64,000 bases of DNA from an uncultured Treponema sp. (lineage in GTDB: Bacteria; Spirochaetota; Spirochaetia; Treponematales; Treponemataceae): assembly GCF_934725225.1 (NCBI RefSeq), contig NZ_CAKVAM010000004.1, positions 186,001-250,000 of the forward strand. The letters are read 5' to 3'. The notes beneath the pieces were generated by a model, which saw only the letters and a list, made by a program, of their open reading frames with translations, did no database searches and was not told the DNA's origin. The translations under genes were made by a program, and so were the position numbers. This document shows positions 23,723 through 31,882 of this stretch, piece after piece (position 1 is the stretch's first letter; each line of letters starts with the position of its first letter).

Positions 23723-24925
23723 TTAAGTTCCCATAAGCCATTCAACTGCGTTTATCCGCTTGATTCCGTCAAAGTCGGCGGTCGGGTCGTCGTCCAGCGT
23801 CAAAAGCAGCTTGGGGTAGCTGTCGCGCACAAGCTGGAGAGGCCGGAGTTCCCTTTGAAGCGCGTTTTCATCCCTTACGCTCGCCGAAACTTGAATGTAC
23901 GTGTTTCCTTCCTGATTTTGTGCGACGAAGTCGATTTCCATGTCGCCGATTTTTCCGACATAGACTTTGTAGCCTCGCCTAATCAGCTCAAGATAAACCA
24001 CATTTTCAAGAATGTGGCCTGTGTCGTTCGCTTTCTGCCCCAAAAGCAAGTAGCGAAGTCCAATGTCAACAGCGTAATATTTTTCGAGAAGCTTAAGATA
24101 CTGTTTGCCTTTAACGTCGTAGCGTTTTGCCTCGTAGACAATGTAGCAGTCCTGCAAGGCCGTGATGTATTTTTCGATTGTCTTTGAGTCGATTTTTCTT
24201 CCTGACGAAACCATTGTGTCCGTGATTTTCTTTGTCGAGACGGGACTTCCTATGCTGTCAAAAATAAACCGCACAACGCTTTCAAGCATTTTTGTGTCGC
24301 TGATTTTATAGCGCGAGACAACATCTTTCAGGACGATTGTGCTGTAAACTCCGCCGAGATAGTCGAGAATTTCATTTTTGTCGCCGTCAAGGTTCAGCGT
24401 GTAGGGGAACGAGCTTTGCTCAACGTAAAGCCTGTATTTTTCGGAAAGCGACAGCGACGGATTCTGCGCGGAGGCAAATTCCTTGAACGAAAGCGGAAGC
24501 ATTTCAATCGTTATGTATCTTCCTGAAAGCAGCGTTGCAAGCTCTCCCGAAAGAAGGTATGCGTTCGAGCCTGTTATATAGATGTCGATTTTTTCGTTCA
24601 GAAAAAGGCTGTCCACAACCCGCTGAAAATCCGTTACATTTTGAATTTCATCGAAAAAAATGTAAGTCATTTTGTCTTTTTGAATTTTAGTTTTCAGAAA
24701 TTCATAAAGTGATTTCGGGTCCAAAAGCTCGTAATTGTCGAAGTCCTCAAAGTTCAGGAAGATGATTTGCTCTGCGGAAATTCCGCTTTCAAGAAGACAA
24801 TTGCGGAACATTTTCATCAGGGTTGATTTTCCGCAGCGGCGGATTCCAGTAATCACCTTGATGATGTGCTTATCCTTGTAAGTTTTGAGTTTTTCTAAAA
24901 ATTCCAGACGAAGAATATCATTCAT
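23723..24925 (-). CDS. AAA_14/DUF4143 ATPase
   Basis: The 400-residue protein has Walker A GIRRCGKSTLMK near residue 27, Walker B TYIFFDEIQN, a Sensor-1 type ITGSNAYLLSGELATLLSGR, and a C-terminal DUF4143 nuclease-like domain (ILENVVYLELIRRGYKVYVG, MEIDFVAQNQEGNTYIQVS). ATG 24925 is chosen because the longer frame would run through two promoter palindromes. Role in this large family is unknown. A second member lies at 40824. Confidence 0.88.
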   Translation of the reverse strand: MNDILRLEFLEKLKTYKDKHIIKVITGIRRCGKSTLMKMFRNCLLESGISAEQIIFLNFEDFDNYELLDPKSLYEFLKTKIQKDKMTYIFFDEIQNVTDFQRVVDSLFLNEKIDIYITGSNAYLLSGELATLLSGRYITIEMLPLSFKEFASAQNPSLSLSEKYRLYVEQSSFPYTLNLDGDKNEILDYLGGVYSTIVLKDVVSRYKISDTKMLESVVRFIFDSIGSPVSTKKITDTMVSSGRKIDSKTIEKYITALQDCYIVYEAKRYDVKGKQYLKLLEKYYAVDIGLRYLLLGQKANDTGHILENVVYLELIRRGYKVYVGKIGDMEIDFVAQNQEGNTYIQVSASVRDENALQRELRPLQLVRDSYPKLLLTLDDDPTADFDGIKRINAVEWLMGT

Positions 24926-24927
24926 AG

Positions 24928-24988
24928 TTTGGATTATATTCCAAAGTTTTTGTAAAAACAAGCAATAGTTTGGAATATATTCCAAACT
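24928..24988. promoter_or_regulatory. Twin palindromic operators before the AAA/DUF4143 gene
   Basis: TTTGGATTATATTCCAAA (24928-24945) and TTTGGAATATATTCCAAA (24969-24986) are near-identical 18-bp palindromes, with centres 41 bases (about four helical turns) apart, immediately upstream of the start. They strongly suggest cooperative repressor binding. Confidence 0.65.
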
Positions 24989-25132
24989 CTTTGTTAACTT
25001 CTAAATGTCATTGTCGTACTTGATACGGCAATTCCCTTGATGATTCCGATTTTCATGTCGTTTTTAAGTCGGCTGTAGATTCTTTCTGAGGTGGATTATA
25101 GCTTTATTTTACAACAGTCATGGAGGTACAAA

Positions 25133-25732
25133 ATGATTTATGGTTATATCCGCGTGAGCACGGACAAGCAGACGGTTGAAAATCAGCGTTTTGAAATCTT
25201 CAATTTCTGCAAGAAGGAAAATCTTGAGATTGACGGCTGGATAGAAGAGACAATCAGCGGAACAAAAAACTATGACAAGCGCAAGCTCGGAGTCCTGCTG
25301 AATCATGTTCAGAGCGGCGATCTGATAATCTGCGCGGAACTTAGCCGGCTTGGAAGAAGCCTGTTCATGATTATGGAAATCCTTTCAATCTGCATGAAAA
25401 AAGACTGCAAGGTTTGGACAATAAAGGACAACTACAGGCTTGGCGATGACATTCAAAGCAAGGTTTTGGCGTTTGCGTTTGGACTGAGCGCGGAAATCGA
25501 GCGCAATTTGATTAGCCAGCGGACAAAGGAAGCGTTGAAACTGAAAAAGGCGGAAGGAATAAGTCTTGGCCGGCCAAAAGGTCGGAAAACTTCCCCTTTA
25601 AAACACAAACTGTATGGAAAAAGGGAAATTATAGATGAGATGCTCGCTTTTGGAATTTCCCAACGTCAGATTGCCAAAAAGTTTAAGGTTGACCGGAATA
25701 CACTTGCAAGATTTCTTGGAAAAATGAAGTAA
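25133..25732 (+). CDS. Serine recombinase (resolvase/invertase family)
   Basis: The 199-residue protein begins MIYGYIRVSTDKQTVENQ with the nucleophile Ser at 9, followed by AELSRLGRS near 66, FAFGLSAEIERNLISQRTKE near 120 and a C-terminal helix-turn-helix (GISQRQIAKKFKVDRNTLAR), the full resolvase/invertase layout. GGAGG at 25122-25126 sets the start. It ends six bases before the left homology box of the methyltransferase cassettes, which points to a role in inverting them. Confidence 0.92.
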   Translation: MIYGYIRVSTDKQTVENQRFEIFNFCKKENLEIDGWIEETISGTKNYDKRKLGVLLNHVQSGDLIICAELSRLGRSLFMIMEILSICMKKDCKVWTIKDNYRLGDDIQSKVLAFAFGLSAEIERNLISQRTKEALKLKKAEGISLGRPKGRKTSPLKHKLYGKREIIDEMLAFGISQRQIAKKFKVDRNTLARFLGKMK

Positions 25733-25738
25733 AAAAAC

Positions 25739-26055
25739 GAGCCATTTTATTCAGCAGAACTCGTCAGCCTGCGCATTTGAAAGCTGTGCAAGCTGGGTGA
25801 TTCTCTCCCCAGTCGAGCAGAGCATAAAGCGGAAGATTGAGAGCGTGGGCGTTCCGCTGAAGGACTGGGACATTTCAATCAATTATGGAATAAAAACCGG
25901 CTACAACGACGCGTTCATAATCAGCGGAGCAAAGAGAGCGGAAATTCTTGCGGAGTGCAAGACAGAGGAGGAGCGGCGGAAAACAGATGAGCTTATACGG
26001 CCGGTTTTGCGCGGCCGCGACATAAAGCGATACGGGTATGAGTTCGCGGATTTGT
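25739..26055 (+). repeat. Homology box 1, left copy (inverted repeat of 29123-29438)
   Basis: About 317 bases match the methyltransferase gene in inverse orientation with roughly 85-90 percent identity. Identical blocks include 39 bases at the outer end (from GAGCCATTTTATTCAGCAGA), about 42 bases from CCGGCTACAACGACGCG and 58 bases at the inner end (from CGGCCGGTTTTGCGCGGCC). The match stops sharply after GCGGATTTGT. Confidence 0.88.
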
Positions 26056-26579
26056 GGCTGATAAACACGCACAACGGAATCAAGGAAAAAGGAATTCCAA
26101 GAATCGACGTTGAGAAAGACTATCCAGCGGTGAAAAAACATCTGGATGAATATTGGGATAAAATCGAGAAAAGAGCCGACCAGGGCGACACTCCGTACAA
26201 CCTTCGTAACTGCGCATATTTGGACGATTTTTTTAAGCCAAAGATTGTGTGGGGAAACTTGAATTTACGAGCATCTTATGCCGTTGCCCAGGCAGGAATG
26301 TTCGTGAATGCGCCGTGTCCAATGATTGTTCCTGCTGACGAATATTTGCTGCGTATTCTGAATTCCAAGCTGGCCGATTATTATATACGAAATCTTGGCG
26401 TTACGAGGAACGGCGGATATTTTGAGTACAAGCCTATGTTCATAGAAAAACTTCCTGTTCCACCAAAAAAAGGAAAAAGCCCATTTTCGGAAAAAGACAG
26501 CGAATCACAAATAGACCAGAAAGTCTATAAACTCTACGGTCTGTCAAAAGAAGAAATTGATTTTATCGAGTGGCAATGA
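25740..26579 (+). pseudogene. Silent cassette A: alternative C-terminal specificity region of the methyltransferase
   Basis: An open frame without start codon or ribosome site encodes about 279 residues matching residues 811 to the end of the methyltransferase at 28523-31867. It shares box 1 (SHFIQQNSSACAF to YGYEFADL), diverges over the first recognition segment (WLINTHNGIKEKGIPRIDVE), meets the tenth-residue box 2 (DDFFKPKIVW) and diverges again to a different C-terminus (YKLYGLSKEEIDFIEWQ). It is a stored specificity module to be swapped in by inversion, not an independent gene. Confidence 0.85.
26222..26252 (+). repeat. Homology box 2, copy in cassette A
   Basis: Thirty-one bases beginning GGACGATTTTTTTAAGCCA are identical to 28898-28928 (inverted) in the active gene, and 28 of them to 28118-28145 in cassette B. 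The box encodes DDFFKPKIV. Confidence 0.88.
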
Positions 26580-26620
26580 AACAATTCCATCTTGTTCGCA
26601 TTTTTATATAAAATTATTTC

Positions 26621-26649
26621 TTGCGTTTTCAACCAAAAAATCATAAAAT
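26621..26649 (+). promoter_or_regulatory. Promoter of the abiE pair
   Basis: TTGCGT (26621-26626), 17-base spacer, TAAAAT (26644-26649), with ATG at 26659. The transcript would be almost leaderless. Confidence 0.5.
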
Positions 26650-26658
26650 AAGTTGTAA

Positions 26659-27273
26659 ATGCAAGAAAATACAAACTCGTCAAAACTAGGCGACATTCTC
26701 AACAAAAATGGCGGATATATAACCCGCAGGCAGGTTGACCAAAATGGAATCCAATCCTGGTTTCTGACGGACTTTGTGCGTAAGGAAAAACTTGAAAAAC
26801 TTGCGGCGGGGTTCTATGCAAAGTCAGACTGGATTACAGATGATTTTCTTGTGTTCCAGTATAAGTATCCCAAATTCATCTTTTCCTATGAGTCTGCCCT
26901 TTATCTTCTAAATCTTGCGGATTCCCTTCCCCAGACTTTTGAAGTAACAGGACCGAAAAACTACCGTCCTTTCAGCCCCAAAGAAAATATCGCGATTATT
27001 CACACGGACTATAAAAAAGAAACTTATAAGCTTGGAATTACTGAAGTTGAAACGAATCTAGGAAATAAAGTTCTTGCATACAATGCGGAAAAAACAGTCT
27101 GCGACCTTATCCGCCGTTCAGAAAAAATCGATTCTGAAATTTACACGAAAGTCCTTTATAACTATTCAAAACTGAAAAATAAAAATCCTAACCGGCTTAT
27201 TGAATACGCAAAAATAATGGGAATACAAAAAAAAGTCTATGACACAATGATGGTGGTGCTGAATGAACTATAG
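26659..27273 (+). CDS. abiEi: AbiEi-like antitoxin/regulator
   Basis: The 204-residue protein has an N-terminal winged helix (LGDILNKNGGYITRRQVDQN) and the AbiEi_4-type body: VRKEKLEKLAAGFYAKSD, FSYESALYLLNLADSLPQTF and NAEKTVCDLIRRSEKID. AbiEi represses the operon and counters the AbiEii nucleotidyltransferase in type IV toxin-antitoxin/abortive-infection systems. It overlaps abiEii by 11 bases. The pair sits between the two silent cassettes, inside the segment that would be inverted. Confidence 0.9.
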   Translation: MQENTNSSKLGDILNKNGGYITRRQVDQNGIQSWFLTDFVRKEKLEKLAAGFYAKSDWITDDFLVFQYKYPKFIFSYESALYLLNLADSLPQTFEVTGPKNYRPFSPKENIAIIHTDYKKETYKLGITEVETNLGNKVLAYNAEKTVCDLIRRSEKIDSEIYTKVLYNYSKLKNKNPNRLIEYAKIMGIQKKVYDTMMVVLNEL

Positions 27274-28105
27274 CAAAAACTCTGTGCAGGCCCGCATAAA
27301 AAGTCTCTCCGCAAAAACCGGAGCAAGCGCGAATGTTCTTCTTGCGACATATTTTTTCGAGGCGTTCTTGTACAGGCTTTCAAAATCTGACTACGCTGAA
27401 AATTTTATTTTTAAGGGCGGATTTTATCTTTCATCGGTTATAGGCGTGCAAAACCGTTACACGCAGGACTTGGATTTTAAACTGGCTGGGGAAGAGCTTG
27501 AAGAAGAAAATCTTGTAAAAATTATAAATGACATAATCTCCAAAAATGCAGACGACAATATCTCTTTTGATTTCTCATCAATTGAGCCTATAAGAGGCGA
27601 AGACCAATACGGCGGTTTTACAGTAAGCATTATCGGACATCTTGAGAATATCCGCCAGACAGTGAATATAGACATAGCAACCGGCGACCCGATAACTCCT
27701 GCCGCAATAACATACAATTATAAAAGACTGATTGCCGAAGACATTCTGAATTTCAAGGCTTATAACTTAGAGACAATTCTTGCCGAAAAATTGCAGACAA
27801 TTTACAGCAGAGGACTTTTTAACAGCAGAAGCAAGGACTTTTACGATGTCTATATAATCCATAAATTAAAAATAGATAAAATCGACTGCCGGAATTTAAA
27901 AGAAGCGTTTGCAAAAACTTGCGGATACCGAAAAACTAATTTTTCAAAAGAAGATGTAAACATTCTTTTAAAAGAACTTGAAACAGACATTCAGGCTCTA
28001 AACCGCTGGAAAAACTATGCCAGAAAAAATTCTTTTGCAAAAGATATTTCATTTGAAACAGTCATTGAATCGTGCAAATTTATAACGAATATTGTTTTCG
28101 AATGA
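27263..28105 (+). CDS. abiEii: AbiEii-like nucleotidyltransferase toxin
   Basis: The 280-residue protein shows the DUF1814/AbiEii nucleotidyltransferase motifs: FIFKGGFYLSS near residue 49, the catalytic RYTQDLDFKL (DxD) near 67, NIDIATGDPI near 135 and AEKLQTIYSRGLFNSRSKD near 174. AbiEii toxins transfer nucleotides to tRNA or another target to stop growth. Its stop codon is followed in the same frame, with no gap, by the silent cassette B frame, so read-through would fuse them. Confidence 0.92.
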   Translation: MNYSKNSVQARIKSLSAKTGASANVLLATYFFEAFLYRLSKSDYAENFIFKGGFYLSSVIGVQNRYTQDLDFKLAGEELEEENLVKIINDIISKNADDNISFDFSSIEPIRGEDQYGGFTVSIIGHLENIRQTVNIDIATGDPITPAAITYNYKRLIAEDILNFKAYNLETILAEKLQTIYSRGLFNSRSKDFYDVYIIHKLKIDKIDCRNLKEAFAKTCGYRKTNFSKEDVNILLKELETDIQALNRWKNYARKNSFAKDISFETVIESCKFITNIVFE

Positions 28106-28522
28106 GTAAAATTTTTCGACGATTTTTTTAAGCCAAAGATTGTGTATCCGAATATGACAAAATTTTTGCCTTTTGTTTATGATGATAAAGCGTTTTTGAC
28201 TAACCAAAAATGTTTTATCATCACAGGAAATGCAATGGCTTTTTTAACTGCGTTTTTTAATTCATCATTATTTAAATATTGTTTTAGGGAATCTTTTCCT
28301 GAATTGCTGGGCGGTACAAGAGAATTAAGCAAAATATTTTTTGACAAAATTCCTGTAATACAAGTTGATGAGAAAACGGAAATAAAATTTAAAACAGCAG
28401 TTTTGGACATTCAGTCAGAATATACAGAGTCTAAAGCAAGAGAAATTGATTCCATGATTTTTGACCTATATAATCTTACAGCAGAAGAACGAGATGCAAT
28501 TGGTTATATTACAATAAAATAG
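28106..28522 (+). pseudogene. Silent cassette B: second alternative C-terminal module
   Basis: The frame opens directly after the abiEii stop and has no start of its own. It begins with box 2 (DDFFKPKIV at 28118-28144), then about 125 residues unlike either other C-terminus (YPNMTKFLPFVYDDKAF, LGGTRELSKIFFDKIPVIQV, YNLTAEERDAIGYITIK). The LSKIFFDKIPV stretch aligns with the QYVENIPLP and FIEKLPVP stretches of the other two, so it is a third version of the last recognition segment. Confidence 0.8.
28118..28145 (+). repeat. Homology box 2, copy in cassette B
   Basis: Twenty-eight bases from GACGATTTTTTTAAGCCAAA, identical to 26223-26250 and inverted relative to 28900-28927. Confidence 0.88.
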
Positions 28523-31500
28523 CTATTTTATTATATTCAAAACCTCCTGTTGTTTGTGCTTGATGGCTTCTCTTATAAAGTCAATTTCTTTACTGGAGAA
28601 ACCAAACGCTTCATATATTTTCTCGTCAACAGTTTTTTTTGTAACTCCTTTTGTCAGTTTTGGAAGAGGAATATTTTCAACATATTGCTGACGCATTTGA
28701 AATCCTCCGTTGTCTAAAACTGCTACGTTATTGAAAAAATACCAAGCGGCAAATTCGGAATTCAATTCATTGACAAGAACTTCTACATTACTGCCTGAGA
28801 AAAAACACAAGCTGTCTACAACAAAATAATCTCCGCTTGTAAAACAGAAGCGCGGGAAATTATTTATGTCATTTTTTGAAAGCCTCATCAATCTTGACCA
28901 CACAATCTTTGGCTTAAAAAAATCGTCCCAATAACTGATACTGTCTTGTGTCTCGAACCACTTGTTGTTTGTCTTTTTTCTTGCTTTGATTTTCTCTCCG
29001 TTCACAATGTATTCTTTTCCAGTTTGCTCCAGCCGTTCAATTTCAAAAGAGAGAAGATATTTTTTTACAGCAGGATATTCTTCAATATTGTAATGCCTTG
29101 ATGGAAATGTCGCGATTAAATACAAATCCGCGAACTCATACCCGTATCGCTTTATGTCGCGGCCGCGCAAAACCGGCCGAATTAGCTCATCAGTCCGCCT
29201 GCGCTCCTCCTCTGTATTGCACTCCGCAAGAATTTCATCTCTCTTTGCTCCGCTGATTATGAACGCGTCGTTGTAGCCGGTAAGAACTCCGCGGTAAATA
29301 TTTATGTCCCAGTCTTTCAGCGGAACGCCCGCGCTCTCAATCTTCCGCTTTATGCTCTGCTCTACTGGGGAGAGAATCACCCAGCTTGCCGGGCTGTCGA
29401 ATGCGCAGGCTGACGAGTTCTGCTGAATAAAATGGCTCAAATTTCCTAAGTCATCATATTTCATGTTTTTTGTGACGCAGGCAAGAGTCTGCTTTTTGTT
29501 CTGCGCTTTCTGGAAGAGCAGAATGTTTGTGTCAACTGTCGCGCTTTCAAAAACCTTTACGCCGGCAAAGTCTATAAGCTCCTTCGGATTTACGTTTTTC
29601 GCAAAAAAGTCGCGTAGCTTTTCGCCGTAGCCTGCGCGCATCCATTTGTTCGATGTGATAAAGCAGAGATGACCGTTGTCTTTCAGCAGGTTAAAGCCAC
29701 ATTCATAAAAAAGGCAGTAAATGTCGCCTGTCTTTGCAAACGCCTTGTAGTTCTGGTTTTCGTATAGCTTTGCAAGTTTTCCGCTGTTGTTCTGAAGCTG
29801 GATATACGGCGGATTTCCAATCACAATGTCGAATCCGTCCTCGATTCCGAACATCCAGTTCGCGTCAAAGAAATCGGCAACCGCGTTCTGGTCATAAGGA
29901 TTCCATGAGGCAAGTTGTTTTGCATCTTCGTTATCGTACAGCCTGTCCTGTTCCAAAAGTTTTGCAAGTCGTTCGCGGCATTCTTTGTCAAGAGTTCTGT
30001 AGTGCATTTTTTCTTTTGCTGTCTGTGAGCTAAAATGTTTTGCTCGGATATTTTTTAACTCTTCACGTGTTTGGCTTACTCCGTTATCAAAAAGTTGGAG
30101 TGCCATATTTTCTTCTTTTTTAGAAATCTCAATCAGTGAATTTGCCGCCACAAATTTTGTCTCAAGGTTCGGCAGCGGGTCAAATCCGTAGTTGTTTTTT
30201 GCGTCGTTTCCTTTTTCCTGTTCGCAAATCAGCGTTATAAAGAATCGGAGCTTTGCAATCTGCACGGCGATTGTCTGAATGTCGGATCCGAATATGCAGT
30301 TTTCAATCAAATGCAATTTAAGCTCATAAATACTTTGCTTTGAATTATAAGAAGAATCAAGTTTTCTTATTAAGCTGACAAGTCTCTGCAAAATTCCGAC
30401 TGGAAAAGCTCCCGAACCACAGGCCGGATCAAGAACTTTTATGTTCATAAGCAAGTTGATGATTTCGTTGTTGTTCTTGAATTTTACCTCGCTGGTGTTG
30501 TCATCAAAAAGCTGGTTGATTTGTTCGATTGAAATCTTAATGCTGTTTTCTAGATAATTTTTTATGGATTCATCCACCATAAAATTCACAATTTCGCGCG
30601 GTGTATAAAACGAGCCTGAATCCTTGCGGGCGGTCTCGCTTGTTTCCGGATTATAAGTTCCAAGAAGATTTTCAAACACTTTTCCTAACAGCTCCGGGTC
30701 AAGGGCAACTTGCACATCGCTTGGGCTGTTTTCTTCTACTGTAAAATTATATCTGTTTAGGATATGAATAATGCCCTCGTGTCCGTCTTTTTCTTTCTGG
30801 AAGAATAATGCGTTCGGAATAAAAGCACGGCGAGAACTTTCCCTGCTGAAACCGTCGTTATAAATCTGGATATTGTTTCCGTTTTCAGAAGCTTCAAGCT
30901 TGTCAAGACACTCAAAAAGTCCGCCGTTCAAAAAAGGAACTGAACTGAATAATCTGATTATTTCCTCGTGGCTTGCCTTGAAAAATGATTTTTTGTTGTC
31001 ATCCCTGTATAAAGTCTTGATTCCGTATTGCAGGTACGCCTTGTCGTCATCTGTAAAACCGCGCTCCGCAATGGCTTTGTTCAAAGTGGCAAAAAACAAG
31101 TTTTTGATGACCGCATTGTAGTAGTTTCCTTTTTCTGTGCTTTGAGAATCAAAATCTGACAGAATTCCTTTTAGTTCCATCTCGTCAAAAATCCAAGATG
31201 GAATCAAGTCTTTCTGTTTGATAAACCAGACGAACATCAGACGGGTTATAAGCCGTATAAGGTTTGTCTTGTTGTTTTTGCTAGTCTGTTTTACGCTGTT
31301 TCCTTTTCCTTGCGGATAGGTTGAAAGATCGCAAGCCCAAGTGTACCAGCTGAACAGCTCCTGGTAGAATTCCTTAGTTACAACTTCAATATCAAACCGC
31401 TTCTTTAAATCTTCAAATGATGTAACTTTTTTGGAAAGCATTGATTCTGGAGTATGTTTTTTACATCCTTCTCCCAGCTTAAAAGAAAACCTTTTTGGAT

Positions 31501-31867
31501 TTGAGTAAAGCGGCTTTATTTTTCCATTTACAAATTCATAATCCGAAGTAATCAAAGACAAGCGCCACGTATGTGATTTTGGAGAATAGAAAACAGCCAG
31601 CACATTCTGATTGAATCCGTATTTTTTCATGCATGAAATAACTTCTTTTGTAAGTGTAACACGCGGATCATGGTCGCCCTTTGTGCGGAATTCAAAGACA
31701 TCAAGGTTAAGACTTTCAGAAGTTCCTAATTTATAGCCTTCTTCAATGTTTGTATATTCAAAGAAAGTTTCCTCTTCTGCCTGCTCAAAGTCATCCGGTA
31801 AAAAATCAGTTAAAAATTCCGAGAAATTTTCTCTGTTGTATTCTTTAGACACATCAAAAGTTTTCAT
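28523..31867 (-). CDS. Eco57I-class DNA methyltransferase/restriction protein with switchable specificity
   Basis: The 1114-residue protein has an N-terminal region with LDVFEFRTKGDHDPR, a SAM-binding motif (DPACGSGAFPVGIL, about 478-491), the m6A catalytic motif NPPY (about 684-687) and a C-terminal TaqI-like specificity region. Residues 811-915 are homology box 1, 916-980 the first variable segment, 981-990 box 2 and 991-1114 the second variable segment. Silent versions of both segments lie inverted at 25740-26579 and 28106-28522. The helicase gene is 15 bases upstream, so the two form an operon. Nuclease activity in the N-terminus is possible but not shown. Confidence 0.88.
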   Translation of the reverse strand: MKTFDVSKEYNRENFSEFLTDFLPDDFEQAEEETFFEYTNIEEGYKLGTSESLNLDVFEFRTKGDHDPRVTLTKEVISCMKKYGFNQNVLAVFYSPKSHTWRLSLITSDYEFVNGKIKPLYSNPKRFSFKLGEGCKKHTPESMLSKKVTSFEDLKKRFDIEVVTKEFYQELFSWYTWACDLSTYPQGKGNSVKQTSKNNKTNLIRLITRLMFVWFIKQKDLIPSWIFDEMELKGILSDFDSQSTEKGNYYNAVIKNLFFATLNKAIAERGFTDDDKAYLQYGIKTLYRDDNKKSFFKASHEEIIRLFSSVPFLNGGLFECLDKLEASENGNNIQIYNDGFSRESSRRAFIPNALFFQKEKDGHEGIIHILNRYNFTVEENSPSDVQVALDPELLGKVFENLLGTYNPETSETARKDSGSFYTPREIVNFMVDESIKNYLENSIKISIEQINQLFDDNTSEVKFKNNNEIINLLMNIKVLDPACGSGAFPVGILQRLVSLIRKLDSSYNSKQSIYELKLHLIENCIFGSDIQTIAVQIAKLRFFITLICEQEKGNDAKNNYGFDPLPNLETKFVAANSLIEISKKEENMALQLFDNGVSQTREELKNIRAKHFSSQTAKEKMHYRTLDKECRERLAKLLEQDRLYDNEDAKQLASWNPYDQNAVADFFDANWMFGIEDGFDIVIGNPPYIQLQNNSGKLAKLYENQNYKAFAKTGDIYCLFYECGFNLLKDNGHLCFITSNKWMRAGYGEKLRDFFAKNVNPKELIDFAGVKVFESATVDTNILLFQKAQNKKQTLACVTKNMKYDDLGNLSHFIQQNSSACAFDSPASWVILSPVEQSIKRKIESAGVPLKDWDINIYRGVLTGYNDAFIISGAKRDEILAECNTEEERRRTDELIRPVLRGRDIKRYGYEFADLYLIATFPSRHYNIEEYPAVKKYLLSFEIERLEQTGKEYIVNGEKIKARKKTNNKWFETQDSISYWDDFFKPKIVWSRLMRLSKNDINNFPRFCFTSGDYFVVDSLCFFSGSNVEVLVNELNSEFAAWYFFNNVAVLDNGGFQMRQQYVENIPLPKLTKGVTKKTVDEKIYEAFGFSSKEIDFIREAIKHKQQEVLNIIK
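28898..28928 (-). repeat. Homology box 2, expressed copy
   Basis: Minus-strand copy of the 31-base box within the methyltransferase gene; inverted partner of 26222-26252 and 28118-28145. Confidence 0.88.
29123..29438 (-). repeat. Homology box 1, expressed copy
   Basis: Inverted partner of 25739-26055; the same outer and inner identical blocks are present. Recombination between them would flip about 3.7 kb holding cassettes A and B and the abiE genes. Confidence 0.88.
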
Positions 31868-31882
31868 TTTTTTTCTCCAATA

